Source: Neurospora tetraspora
Taxonomy: Eukaryota > Ascomycota > Sordariomycetes > Sordariales > Sordariaceae
Direction of reading: 5' to 3'
Assembly (NCBI RefSeq): GCF_033439725.1
Contig: NW_026944385.1
Coordinates: 3,443,001-3,507,000, forward strand
DNA: 64,000 nucleotides
Part shown: in pieces, positions 1 through 11,709 of the stretch
Numbering within the stretch: the first letter of the stretch is position 1
Layout of the letters: every line of letters starts with the position of its first letter
The notes under the pieces: generated by a model
The model's input: the letters and a program-made list of their open reading frames with translations, nothing else
The model's database searches: none
What the model was told of the DNA's origin: nothing
Program-made: the position numbers and the translations under genes

Positions 1-594
1 CGACGGTCTCGTGGTCGTTGAGGAAGACGCAAATGAGGCAGTAGCCGCCGCCACCGCAGCAGCAGAAGGCTGCCGAGCATCGAACCAATCCCTGCTGCAG
101 AAACTGCCGCCGCCGACTACGACGCTGCCGTGGGTGCTGCTGAAGCTGCTATCGGCCGAGGTGGGTGCTTCGTCGTCGTCGTTGTACTGATCGTCGTCGT
201 CATCGTACTCGTACTCGGCCGCAGCATGCTGTTGTTGTTGGCCTTGGGCTTGGACCCGGTATTGGTCATGGCGTTGTTTTTGGGAAGAAAGGGCAAACAG
301 TTGTGAGCTGGTCGGGTGGTGGCCGGAACTAGTGTTGGGCCGGGATGTGGTGGGGCTGGGACCGCCGGATGTGGGTGAGGAGGAGGTCCGAAAAGCCGAG
401 GATGGGTCGGGGCCGGTGGCAATCACGCCACGGAGAATCAGGGTCGCTGCCTTTGCGCTTATCATGTGGTCCCGGTTGGGACCGTGGAACTCGGAGGAGT
501 GCGGATGGCCATGACCGTGGCCGAAGCCGGGCCCGAGGCCATGCTGGTTTTGGTGGTGTTGCTCCCTAAGCAGACCGTTGAGAAGCTTGGACAT
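1..594 (-). CDS. 5'-partial unknown protein, low complexity
   Basis: A reading frame starts at an ATG at 594 on the minus strand and stays open for 198 codons to the window edge, so only the N-terminal part is visible. The protein begins MSKLLNGLLREQHHQNQHGL. It continues through a His/Gly-rich stretch, a Ser/Thr/Pro-rich segment, a Gln-rich stretch and an acidic patch of Asp runs (near residues 136-147). Then comes an Ala-rich segment that runs off the edge. I recognise no domain. Such composition is common in fungal regulatory or disordered N-termini, but that is no functional assignment. The ATG is the first in frame, and a short tandem repeat lies about 380 bp upstream. The missing C-terminal part could hold the defining domain. 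Confidence 0.6.
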   Translation of the reverse strand, partial: MSKLLNGLLREQHHQNQHGLGPGFGHGHGHPHSSEFHGPNRDHMISAKAATLILRGVIATGPDPSSAFRTSSSPTSGGPSPTTSRPNTSSGHHPTSSQLFALSSQKQRHDQYRVQAQGQQQQHAAAEYEYDDDDDQYNDDDEAPTSADSSFSSTHGSVVVGGGSFCSRDWFDARQPSAAAVAAATASFASSSTTTRPS

Positions 595-968
595 TTTGAA
601 GATTTATTGAAAGGTAGGTGAGTGGTGATTTGGCTCCAACTTGGGATTTGAGATGGTTGTCGTGAGGGCCGTCAATTTGATAAGATGCTGAGACGATGTT
701 CGATTTGGGGATAAAAAGTGAGGGGAAAAGTGGGTTGGTTGCCTGGGCGTCGTCGGGTTCAGTTCTACGGTGTGATACTATTCGTACATTCGTCGAAGGA
801 AGGACCAGGCTGCGACGTTTATGATGTTGTTGCAATTGAATCGTGTTAACCCAAGACTGGATATCACAGCCAACGGGTGCGGTGCGGTGCGATATCGGTT
901 GGTTACGGGATTTGATGGGCGATCGAGTGACGTGGAGATATTGGAAGGTTGAGGAATCAGCGGCCTGA

Positions 969-1002
969 TGAGTGGTGAGTGGTGAGTGGTGAGTGGTGAG
1001 TG
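969..1002. repeat. GAGTGGT minisatellite
   Basis: Five near-perfect copies of a 7-bp unit in the upstream region of the left-edge gene. Confidence 0.85.
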
Positions 1003-1637
1003 CTACTGTGAGCTGTAGAAAGAAAGGGATCGTTGCGCCAGCGCCAAAGGAAAAGTATGAATATTGCCCTGTGCTTCCTACAGACGTAGTGTTACCAGAC
1101 TGAGGTGGTCTTCAGTTCTGTTTGGAATGGCTGTTGAGGATGAATGAGAGATGAGATTATTCTGAAACTTGGTGCAAGGGAGGAAAATTCCTGTTGCGAG
1201 CTGGAGTGCAGGATGACGGCAGCTGTGTTTGTGAACCGCCAGCTCGTGTCAGCTCGACTGGAGTCGGCGGGACGATAGACGGTCCAGCGCAGCTCAACGG
1301 ACAGGGAGCATGCCTGTTAGTGGTAGTTAGTACTCCTCACCTGCAGTGGTGTGCAACTGGCGTGAAAAAGTGCATATGGCTAACATTTTCTAAACAACAC
1401 GGATGCACGTGTCGGAATGCACTGTCACAACGCAGCAACGCATCCAACATCAATACCCGAGCGGCATCCACATCAATAGTGCAATGGAGGGAGGTGACAG
1501 GAAGATGATCAAACCCAGCCAGTGGGAAAGCCATGGCATCAGATGTCATTTCGTGCTCCTCTCCGCAACTCGTCCAAGTTGTCCGACCATGCCTTGATTC
1601 AATCATGGTTGTTACCACTTGGTTGCTTGGCCCATGG

Positions 1638-1682
1638 CGTCCATGCGTCGGTGGCATCCCGTCCATGCGTCGGTGGCATCCC
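1638..1682. repeat. 22-bp direct tandem duplication
   Basis: Two adjacent identical copies of a 22-bp unit beginning CGTCCATGCGTCGG. No coding context. Confidence 0.85.
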
Positions 1683-4600
1683 GTCCCCCCTCCTGAATAT
1701 CATAGCTGAAAATTGCCTTAAACGCCGTCCCTGGGCGGGCTCCTGCGCCGTTTCAGCCAGGGCAACGCCGTGACCCCTTATGTATGCACTCACACTCGTA
1801 ACTCCAGCCTTCAGCCAGCCAAACCGGCAGCCAGAAGCACCAGTGGCACGCACCTCAACCCGGAGCGACGGTGTGGCAGGGCGTCCAACTATTCCCTCAT
1901 CCCGATGAGTGTGATGCTCTGGCTCTGTCCCGGCTTGTCCGTCGCGTGTGCTGTCTGGCCATGCGACTTATAAGTTCGAATCTCTCAATTTGTACCCATA
2001 GGCGTGGTAGGATTTCCCACTCCATAGCTAACGGGATGTGGGATGGATGACGGATGGAAGAAGTGGCACTTGGCGTCGCATTGGCGGGCTCAGTCATCAG
2101 CTCATCGGTGCTTCTCCAGCAGACCTGTTTACGTACGGGGCGACGGAATTGCCGCCCGTGAAATGAAGGATCGAATCCACGGCGGAATGGCGGAAACCGT
2201 GGAAATGGATTTTGGATTCGCCTAACCGAAGGCTTGCTTGACTCGCGTTTTGTGTTTAGCTGCCGTCGTCCACATAATCGATAACCCAAGGATATAAAGA
2301 GGAAAGTGGATTGAAATGTGAAAACAGTGTAGTCAGAGGTGCCGGGATATAGATTTGTCTCTCTCGGGGATATTTTGCATCTCTCTTCATCTGTGGTTGC
2401 AAATAGTACAACATGTTGTCAAAGGGGAGTTGTGAAAATGAACTGATGACGTGAGCCAGGACCGGTCGCTATCGAAGTCCCAAAAATTCCCCTTTTCGGA
2501 AGTGCACAGACCTCTTTTATTCTCAAGACATGTTCCTCCGGCAAACGTGCTAAGCAAGCCAGAATGCAGCAATTCACCCAAAAAGCCCCCTTTTGGGCCA
2601 GTTGAGTTGCGAAAAAGAGCTTCCCAGCAATTTTTGAGCAGATGATGCAAAGTCTTTCCAATTTTTTTGGTGAAAAGTACGGAAAGTTGGATGCGTTGCC
2701 AGATATTGAAGTATTGGGAGACACACCAGACTAAATGCTTAGGGTGGGAAACTTGGGACCTGGATAGACATCCCCGATACATCAAGCAGAAGCCAGCGGG
2801 CGGATGCTAGCACTGCAGTGCGGCTGCTCCCAGGTGAGCCAGCGCAGGCACGCCAGGAGCTGCCGAGAGTCGAGATCCACCCTAAACGTGGCCGTCCACC
2901 ACGGTCGATTTTTTTCCTTCGTCATCCGACAATCCGGATCTTCCCCAAGCTCTTTGCCGCGGCCATCCCACTCCTATCCTTTTTTCTCCCAACATTTGTT
3001 CCGTAGAACAAGAGAGTTCATGATGTGATCGAAGCGGCGCGTTCATCTCCAGGCTCGCGAGGAAGGATCGTGCAGCCTGCGAAACGCCCGCGCGCATTAC
3101 CACCGCCTGGTGCCGCGGGAGGTGAGAGGGGTCGCCGCGAAGCTATTCCGACTTGACTTCTGCTAACAAGTAAACCGGACCAGGTAGTTCCAAACCGCTT
3201 CCAATACCATTCTGGCTGCATCCGACTACTGCGCACTCTTCAAACCGCCAGCACGGGGCATGCTGTTTCCATTCCCCGTCCCGTCGTCACGCTTCGTCTC
3301 ATTCAACCAACATTGGGATGTCGATCTGAAGGGATGTTACAACCAGATCATGGTCACTCTGCCTCCATACAAAGGCAATCCCGATGAAAAGGAATACGAC
3401 AGCGAACAGGCTGTTGACGTCTCGCCGTCAGGTACCATTGATGATGGTAGCAAAAGTAAAAAGTTAAAAAGGGGTGCCGTGTCCTGGGTCCCCCATTTGA
3501 TGTTGCGATGCTCTTCCAAATCCTGATTTGGTCGATGCCAACATATTTCTTGCCATGACAGTTTCACAAGCTTCGAAGCGGTTTGTGGGATCCTGAGAGC
3601 ATCTGGCTGATCCGCTCTGGCACTCGACCTAGTCTTCAGCATCAGTTGGAGTTGCTGATATTATTATGGATGTGACGAGAGGTACACAGGTGAGACAATC
3701 GTAGGAACCGCGGGTATCTCCCACGCCGCAGTCCAGGCACACCATGTGTCAAGGTCCAGCACCTGGCTTTCTCTTCCCCTTTTCTCTCTCCTCCATCAGT
3801 AACCCACATGTCACATGAAGAGAAGTATTCTTATCTAATGGTCTCTCCTGAAGACCTCGCTGACCCAAGCTACCGGCAGGATGGGTCCTCAGTCTTGGCA
3901 GCCGGTCTAGAATGGAACTCCCCAGACGGCAACACGTGTCGGATTGACGCGGCATGCAGGTCGTCCACATGTCTTTGAGGGCCGCCGCGGGTGTGCGGTT
4001 ACAAATGGAGGGTCAAGAGAGTGGTCAGGGAATGTGTCATTTGATTCAGGTTCTGGGAGCAACCAAAAGTACAAAACTCTCGTTGGGTTTGCATTTGCCG
4101 CGGCCGTCCTGATCTCCGCAAACCGCCGTGTGGATAACCATTAGTTCGGGGTCCACCGCACCTGTCTTGATACGGGAGTTCGGCCGGCTCCCAAACCTCG
4201 ACGTCTGAGTGGAGAGCAGCTTTGATTCTGGGGTAACCGCTGGACCAGTAAAATTGTCCCCATCACGGATATCTAAAATCGCCAAATCAGGAAGGTAAAC
4301 GCCGCAGTGTGGAGCGAGCCAATTGTCAAGGGAACTGATGCCTTGGGGGGCATCTCTTTGCCGCGGCCAAGCGCTGTGCATGATTTCTATGCTAAGTTTT
4401 CCGATGTTCATCAACCTCTCTTTTATACGTATGCTGTCGTCGGTACCACTAAGGAATCCGGATGGTCCTTGTTTTCCAAAATGATGGCGACGGTGACCAT
4501 CACAGCAACGACAGCAACAGCGACATCTTGGAAAAAGAAACAGACGATCCTTGTCCACGAGCTTGAATCCCACCTCAAGCTGTTGGGAGCCAGACGGGCG

Positions 4601-6681
4601 TCATGTACTGCGACGTTATCAGGATGCAGCCCTGAAGCGAATCAAATTACATACGCGGCCCTCACCAACGCATGCATCCCTCATCACTCCCGCCGTCACC
4701 ATTCACCAATCTCAAAGATTGGGGGTCGTTGAGGAGCTTGAGGGTGTGAGAGGTGGCGTGTGGATGGCATGCATTCTACGCCGCCCCGAGAAGGTACCTA
4801 TCTCCAGCTGATAAGACGCCTGCTATAGATACCGTTACGACTACCTCGTTGGCGAGCATGCGAGGCATCCATGATAAGCTTCATGGTGCGGGAGAAGATC
4901 CCCTGAGAGGCGTGGTGGTCAAAGACGCTGTGATACCTAACTGCGTAGGCGAGGGAAGTCTGGCGAGGTACATGCCCTGCAGGTAGAGGCGAACAGGGCA
5001 GGCAAGCCGCAGTGATGTCGATGGATGTTATTTTCGCCCTCTTGGTCGTGTGCCTCGGCGCTAACAATCACCGCAACCGTCCACCAACCCCGCATTTTAA
5101 CGGTTTCCATTCTTGTTTCTAATGCCGCACCTCCACAGCAATATGTCACTTCAACCCGGGGAAAGCAGGTGATCGCGATCAGAATGGGCTTGAATCGCAA
5201 TGGTCGGTTTTCGGGGAGGATTCCCCTTTTGCTTGTTGGCCTCGAACATGATGACCTGCCAGCCTTCGCCTGCTCCCCGGGCCAAAACCCCAGATATGTT
5301 CGCATGGACGTGGACAAAAATCCCAAAGAAGAAGGTTGAGATAAGAACAGGGTGTGTCGGTCTTGGCTAGTCTTGGCCCTCGCCGGAGGGTGGACATGAA
5401 TGTGGAATAGCGTTGCAATGGTGCATCCAACCACTCGGCCTTTGTCCTGGCCTTGTCTATCCGCACTTTTTTAATGGGGGCGATTGTCGAGAAGAGGAAG
5501 TGGAGGGGCAGATCCGCCAAGGTGCCGAGTATGCGAGATATAATGCGAGAGAGCCTTGCGACTTCCACGGCTTTGTGGTTGACTTTTGGTGTGCTCCTTC
5601 TCAACATCGACCGGCCTGTCCCAGCTTCTTTCGCCCCTGAAGCAGGTTGGCGGCTTGTGATTGGTCAATTGGCCAGCAAGTGGCCCAATTCGGCATGGTC
5701 GAGCACTCGAGGGCCGGACAAACTAGTCAAGATGGTCCAGACGCCGGGACATGGAGTGGCAACCAACGGGAGTGGAAGCTGGCAAAGAAATGATTGAAGC
5801 CGAGAGGAGGCTTGGGAGGGTCCAGTCGAAAAAGAACTTTCTTTTTTTTCATTCTTCTGCAAGGATGATCTTCTGCCCGATTTGGGCAAAGACACACACG
5901 AGCATGAAGTGCGAATAAATGACAACGGCGGCGGCAAGTAAGTACCTATCCTGCCTCGACCTGCAGTGCTATCCAGAGCCAAACCCCAAACCATCGAGGT
6001 ACAAGCCGACAAAGTCTCGTCCACGTCACGTCGCATCTAAGCCGGACACTACTTACGCAGTAGGGAGGTGGATTGCACATGTGGCTGTCTAGCGGCTACG
6101 CCGAGCTTCCTTCCCCGTTGGTGACTTCCATCTCGGTGACCTTGTCGTAATAGATCTGGAACAAGGCAACGCTTAGAACGGTTCGTCGGTTTTTATTTTA
6201 TTTGTCTTTTTTTTCTTTTATCGGTCTTGTGGGCATTTCCACTTGTTCATCCCTACACCTACCTGGGTACCTCTTGCACCCTGGCTGCCATCCCTCGTCC
6301 CCCTCCATCGATGCGCCCCTGGACTAACCCCCGTGCCGTGCCCCACCTCCATGCAGTTTTTCTGGGACGCACCACACTTTTGATAACCACCTGGCCAGCC
6401 GGTATCTTCACCGCACTCACATACCTTAATCCGGCTACTACCACCCGACTCTCCTAGAGCTAGTATCGATACCCTGATACCACAGATACCCGAGGCCCGG
6501 GGAGAGGGTATTAAAGTTTGCACCACCCCAGACTGCCCCAGACTGTCCCTTCTTCTACCTCTTCCTCAGACCAAAAGCCAGACTCAACGTCTCGACAAGC
6601 TCCCCTCCCTTGGGTCTCTAGAGGTCGTCTTGGAGCTCTAGCCGGATCTCCACCACTCCATCGCCTCAAGACACAAGCCGT

Positions 6682-8682
6682 ATGTCATCGGCAGACAACA
6701 GAGGGCACGCCGACTCGGACACGATTCAACCTCAGTACCACGACGTTACGCGCAGTCCGATAGTTGACGCCATGTCTAGCCACGGCGACGCCACTACCAA
6801 AGAGAGCATGGGCCCCCACGCCCACGAGAAGCCCGTGATCTCGAGCACCGACTCCGATGTCAAGACCACCATCCCGGCCGGCCAATATGTCGACGCCGAG
6901 AGCCAGCACCACGTCGGTTCCGTTGATCGCGAGGACAAGCAACCCGCTGAGCGCTACAGCTGGGCCTGGTTCTACGGCTACGGCCGGCCTTTTATCCACG
7001 CTGCCATCTGGGTGCTTTTCACCGCGTTCGTATTTCCTGCCTTTTGTGGGGATGCCTGGAAATGATCACTGACAAGGTGTTTCGGTCTTCTCTAGATGGT
7101 GGATTTACGGCGCTCTGCTCAAACACCGTCATGACCATCTTGGATGGCTGAAACCGACCCTCGTCTATCTCGCCATCTGCCTGCGCCTCATCACCTGCTA
7201 TGTCCCTGTTAGCATCGTCATGCGCCCTGCCAAGTTTATTTGGAGGCACACGGTTCACAGGGGTTATTCTATGATTCCCCAGAAGCTTCATCAGCCTCTT
7301 GCTGCCATCGGTACCCTCGGTGTCTTCCTCCTCGGCAGTATGATCCCAGAAGAGACCGGCGAGAACACTCGCGCCAACCGTGGCATCTCCATTTTTGGTC
7401 TCATCGTCATGATCTTCATCCTCACTGTCACGTCTCGCGACTGGAGGAAGATCCCCTGGCACACTGTCATTGGTGGCATGCTTACCCAGTTCGTCATCGC
7501 CGTTTTTGTCCTCAAGACCAAGGCCGGTTACGACATCTTCAGCTTCGTTTCCGAGATGGCCCGTACTCTGCTCGGTTTCGCCAAGGATGGTGTCTCTTTC
7601 TTGACTGACGACACGGTTCCCCAAATGACCTGGTTCTTGACCGGTGTTGTTCCTCCCATCATCTTCTTTGTCGCCCTTGTCCAGCTCTGCTACCACGTGG
7701 GATTCATCCAGTGGTTCATTGGCAAGTTCGCCATCTTCTTCTTCTGGACCCTTCGCGTCTCGGGCGCCGAAGCCGTCGTCGCTGCTGCCACCCCCTTCAT
7801 CGGCCAGGGCGAGTCGGCTATGTTGATCCGTCCTTTCGTCCCGCACATGACTCTTGCCGAACTTCACCAGGTCATGACTTGCGGCTTTGCCACCATTGCC
7901 GGCTCCGTCCTGGTTGCTTACATCGGTCTTGGTCTTAATGCGCAGGCCCTTGTGTCTAGCTGCATCATGTCCATCCCAGCTTCTTTGGCTGTTTCCAAGA
8001 TGCGTTTCCCCGAGACGGAGGAGACTCTTACCTCTGGCCGTGTTGTTATCCCTGAGGATGACGAGGAGAGGGCCTCCAACGCTCTTCACGCTTTTGCCAA
8101 CGGTGCCTGGCTCGGTATCAAGATTGCTGGCATGATCATTGCCACTCTCCTCTGTATCATTGCCATTGTTGCTTTTATCAACGGCCTGCTCGGCTGGTGG
8201 GGCAAGTACTGGGGCTTGATGGGTCAGGATGCGGCTCACCCTATGCTCTCGCTGCAGCTTATTCTCGGATATCTCATGTATCCTATTGCTTGGCTGCTGG
8301 GCGTCCCTAAGAATGATCTCCGTCCCGTTGGTGAGTTGATTGGCGTCAAGGTCATCACCAACGAGTACGTCGCCTTCTTCTCCCTCACGAACGATGAGCC
8401 CTACAAGAGCATGAGCCCTCGTTCCAAGCTTATTGCCACCTATGCCGTTTGCGTAAGTTTTCTCTCCAGACCTTTCTTTGGTTTCGGTGCAATACTAACT
8501 TTGAATAACAGGGTTTCGGCAACATTGGATCCCTCGGTACCCAGATTGGTGTGCTTTCTCAGCTCGCTCCTGGTCGTGCCGGTGATGTCTCCAAGGTCGC
8601 TCTGTCGGCTCTTTTCTCCGGTGTTTTGTCCACCTTGACCTCTGCCAGCGTTGCTGGTATGCTTTACAACGGAAAAGACTAA
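6682..8682 (+). CDS. Concentrative nucleoside transporter (CNT family)
   Basis: Plasma-membrane Na+- or H+-coupled nucleoside uptake carrier of the CNT family. Exons 6682-7025, 7096-8452 and 8512-8682 give 623 aa. The second intron has a GTAAGT donor and CTAAC branch point; the first uses a GTTCGT donor with a TCTAG acceptor, chosen because it restores the phase (VLFTA then WWIYGAL). The first ~95 residues are hydrophilic and cytosolic. Multiple hydrophobic segments follow. CNT hallmarks are the GQGESAMLIRPF segment, the NEYVAFFSL stretch and the C-terminal CGFGNIGSLGTQIGVL, typical of the nucleoside-binding core. Length fits fungal CNTs. The upstream region is long and CT-rich. Family assignment is secure; substrate preference and coupling ion are not readable here. 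Confidence 0.93.
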
Positions 8683-9617
8683 AGGAAGCGGGTCGTATGA
8701 TGTGTTTATGAAGAATGGTCGATGTACATGAGTAATGTGTAAGAAGAGATGGGAGGTCGGTTGTGCGAGTGTGGGACCATGATACCCCTGATGCTGATCA
8801 AAAAGGCTAATAATGCTTGAGGTCGTGACTGGACGTCGGCTAGACAAACTGGTTTGACGTGTCTTCGACTCAGAATCTAATGAACAAAATGTTGGAGTAC
8901 ATTTCCAACATTTCCCGCACCTCGTTGTTCCCATTATGACGAAATACTTGTGTCGTCTCGTCCATTATCAGTCGATTTGAATTCTGTGCGCGATCATATC
9001 GGAGTCTATGATGCTATCCGACCAAGATATCGGGACTGGTGACCGACCTTGCTGATATTTTGCGTGATGCTGGATATTGTTGTCCGACTGAAGAACATCT
9101 ACCTGTTTGGCAACTGTCTCACAACTGTCCTGCTCATGGACCGGAATCTAGACGAACCCGAATACCGGTCCGTTCAAAACTCTAGCGTTTCACCATCAGC
9201 CCTTCTCTTCGCACTTCCACACAGTCCTTGTTCCCTCGGACTCTTCAAAGTAGGCGCGATATTGTGTGCGATTGGTTAACAGCCCTCAGCATTGACGATC
9301 ATTAGGTAGGCGCGCTAAGCGAAGCAGCACAGGGGCAGGGAATAACCTCAGCCGTATAGGGCGCGGTAACCTGGAAGGTAACTACTCCAGGGGTTTGTAT
9401 GGCTTCACGCACTGGAGATGTGCTTAATCGTGGTACTGTTGGATTTTGAGCGAGGGTCGGAGGCTTGGAAGTTGGTGGGGGTGGAGGGGCTCAGGGGAGG
9501 AATGGGACTTTTGAGATGTAGGTCTTGCCCCGAAAGCAAGGAAGCAAGGAAAACTTGCGGTCATCCCCTCCTGTTATCAAGCCTGAAGGGAATTGTCAGC
9601 TAACATCCAGCGCGCAG
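8683..9617. other. intergenic region 3' of the transporter
   Basis: About 0.9 kb between the transporter stop and the kelch remnant. No supported gene, and no recognisable N-terminal kelch repeats that would complete the following gene. Confidence 0.5.
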
Positions 9618-10190
9618 ATTCATGTACGGCGGGGCCGACTCGAAATCCGAAGAGTCATACAACGACATATACGTCTTGGGGCCTTCCTGGCTTCGTGTGG
9701 TTCCGGGCCGACGATCGGTCCCAGGAGCGCCGGGCCCATCCCGCCTGCGTCGTGGTGGGTAAAAGGAAACGGCAGATACTGAGTATCGGTGGGAAAGAGA
9801 TTAGTGCGAAGTGGGCGAGTGCGGACTCTTTTCCACAGGGTCTGGGGATCTTTGACATGACTGCTTTGACGTGGTCGAAGGACGGCAGTTACGATGCGGA
9901 CGCAGACGATTACGAGTCGCCCGGTATTGTGAAGGACAGGTATAACAAGGCAGAGTGAGTGAAGTGTCCTATATGCAGAGTCGGTTAGTATTTGGAATGA
10001 TACTAACACTGACAGAAATATGGTGGCCGTCTCTTGGTCCTCCAACAAAGTCAAGGCCATGTTCCTCAACCCTTCTCCAACAGACGATTCAGACGACCTT
10101 GAGGCCTTAACCCATGCTGAGGATGACTCGCCATGTTGCGGTTGTCGTGGTAACCTGGCGGCCTGGTTCCACTCGAAGGTTGTTGTTTAG
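9618..10190 (+). pseudogene. Kelch-repeat protein remnant, frameshifted and 5'-truncated
   Basis: Two pieces in different frames resemble the last blade and tail of a fungal kelch/galactose-oxidase-like membrane protein. The first reads FMYGGADSKSEESYNDIYVL from about 9619. The second, one frame over from about 9680, reads LPGFVWFRADD, then CVVVGKRKRQILSIGG and FPQGLGIFDMTALTW. The frame changes inside the GGGGCC run near 9677-9683, the normal linking point in this family. An intron (9955-10015, GTGAGT donor, CTAAC branch) leads to an exon with SWSSNKVKAMF and a Cys-rich CCGCRG tail, stopping at 10190. An acceptor-like site (branch CTAAC, CAG at 9617) precedes the first piece, but I found no upstream exons. 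Most likely a decayed host gene; a sequencing error plus a very distant 5' exon is the alternative. Confidence 0.6.
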
Positions 10191-11005
10191 TTTGTGTTTC
10201 TCTACCCCTGAAGGACGGCGGGGCCAGTTAGAGATGACCCACCGGCGTGGGCCGAGGAGAAAGTTACACGGAACACTGACTGGAAGTAATCGATCTAACC
10301 GTCTTCTGTTGTCAAGAAGTTTTCTAGACACTTCTGTTTCTTGCCCGTTTCCTCCGGTCGTTGAGGAATGCCACCCTTTCAGAGTCCAGCCATCTCCAAA
10401 CACTCAACATTTGCAAATGTCAACGGGCATCTACATCGGCTTTATGCATTGGGGGGTTGGTTTCTCTTTTGCAATCAACCGCCTCGCGTTGGGTTTTTTC
10501 TGAGGATATCGGCATTCATTGTACCGACCCTTGATGCCAGAGTTAGAAATTGAGGGGAGGGTTAGGGACGTTATCACAATGCGGGGATGTCTCCTTTTTC
10601 TTTTTTGGAAGTTCGTTTGTGTCGATGGTTGCGTCGGTCGGGGAGAGGGAGGGTGACTTGGGAAGGTTGATAACTGGATGTCTGTCTGCCTTGAAGGATC
10701 ATGCTGCATGATGGAGGGGAGACGAGGTAATCCGGGCCAAAAAAAAAAAAGAAAACCTTCCGAGCGGAGCTGCCGTGTTAATCCCGGAGTTACCTCGCAC
10801 CGGCCGGCCGGCCATGGCGTCCAGCTCCCGTTAACAGCACCGGACCGGAACTGATCTGGGAAGACTGGAGCAAAGGCCTGAAAATCATCGGCCGGAAAGC
10901 CGACACCGATAATCCGGACCCTTGAGTTGTATCAATGTCGAACTGTAGGTGTGCTAACCGTTCAAGAGAGAAACAGACCAGGTGACATCATGATGACTTT
11001 GTCAG

Positions 11006-11047
11006 TGTTGGTCAGTGGTTAACAGGGGGTTCCAATCCCCCGGGGAC
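11006..11047 (+). other. tRNA-like fragment (T-arm plus D-arm-like piece)
   Basis: A perfect 5-bp T-stem GGGGG/CCCCC encloses a 7-nt loop TTCCAAT, preceded directly by a D-arm-like TTGGTCAGTGGTTA. No anticodon arm fits between them and the acceptor stem is not closed, so this is at most a relic of a tRNA or of a tRNA-derived element. Confidence 0.35.
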
Positions 11048-11140
11048 ATTTTGTGCCGCCAAGGATTCTGGAAGAGGCATAGCCACAGCACCCCCGCCCG
11101 TACCCTTTGGGCAAGAGGCTAGGCGATGGCACTTTACTGA

Positions 11141-11180
11141 CCACGATAGGTCCCGATAGGTCACGAGAGGTCTCGATAGG
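11141..11180. repeat. Four-unit 10-bp array with GATAGG cores
   Basis: Four consecutive 10-bp units (CCACGATAGG, TCCCGATAGG, TCACGAGAGG, TCTCGATAGG) about 530 bp upstream of the ENA-type ATPase start. The period is one helical turn, so any bound protein would sit on one face of the DNA. The motif CTGACCAC occurs on both sides of the array. Confidence 0.7.
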
Positions 11181-11709
11181 TTCAACCCGGCCCCTCAACT
11201 GACCACACTGTACGTGTTCCCAAGGGCTTGGGTAGCTTGGTAGACGCTTGGCTGGTATACCAAGATACCAAGAAAGGCAAGAGAGAGCAATGTGTCGAGA
11301 TTGTATGGCGCTATCATTGAACGGCCTCCTGCTTTTCCTTCTGTTCCAAACAGTCTCTCTCGCACCATATGCCGCCCGCCACGCTGCTTCAACACAATAT
11401 CGCTGCTGTTGTTGTTTGAGTCAGCCCGACGGCCAAACAAGTGAAAGAGGAGGAGAGGAGATGTGGATGATACCTTCTGATAATAGGCGGATCAACGGTG
11501 AAGCTCTCTCTCGGCGTCGTGAGGTACCTTCCTCGCGTGTGTATGTTTGCTTTGTTGGGTGGGCGGTCACTTCCCCGTTGTTGATAAAAGCCCCCCGCAT
11601 ATCCTGTCACACAAGAAACGACCCTTCCTTCCTTCCCCCTATTTTTCTTTCCACTACATCATCAAACTTCGCTCAAGTTCAACCGGCGAGCACATACACA
11701 AGATATTGA

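Larger units (their letters stand above)
595..6681. other. long divergent intergenic region
   Basis: About 6.1 kb separates the minus-strand partial gene from the plus-strand nucleoside transporter. Open frames here are short, lack recognisable domains and conflict with each other, so I call no gene. Visible structure: a 7-bp GAGTGGT tandem repeat at about 969-1002, a 22-bp unit repeated twice at about 1638-1682, and CT-rich tracts at about 5835-5860 and 6190-6222 that resemble fungal promoter or 5' UTR pyrimidine tracts. A non-coding RNA cannot be excluded. Confidence 0.5.
10191..11709. other. intergenic region, ENA ATPase upstream
   Basis: About 1.5 kb without a supported gene. It contains a short A-tract at about 10740, a CCGG-rich run at about 10800, a tRNA-like fragment at about 11006-11047 and a four-unit 10-bp repeat at 11141-11180. 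Confidence 0.5.

Noticed and set aside
1960-1985. Possible B box (AGTTCGAATCTC)
   Set aside because: No pairing T-stem and no A box nearby on either strand.
4046-4573. 175-codon minus frame in the left intergenic region
   Set aside because: Cys/Arg-rich start with no domain, no splice partner and competing frames; not enough to call a gene.
7019-8239. 406-codon open frame antisense to the CNT transporter
   Set aside because: Mirror of strongly biased codons in the real gene; composition is Asp/Gly/Glu-rich without any domain.
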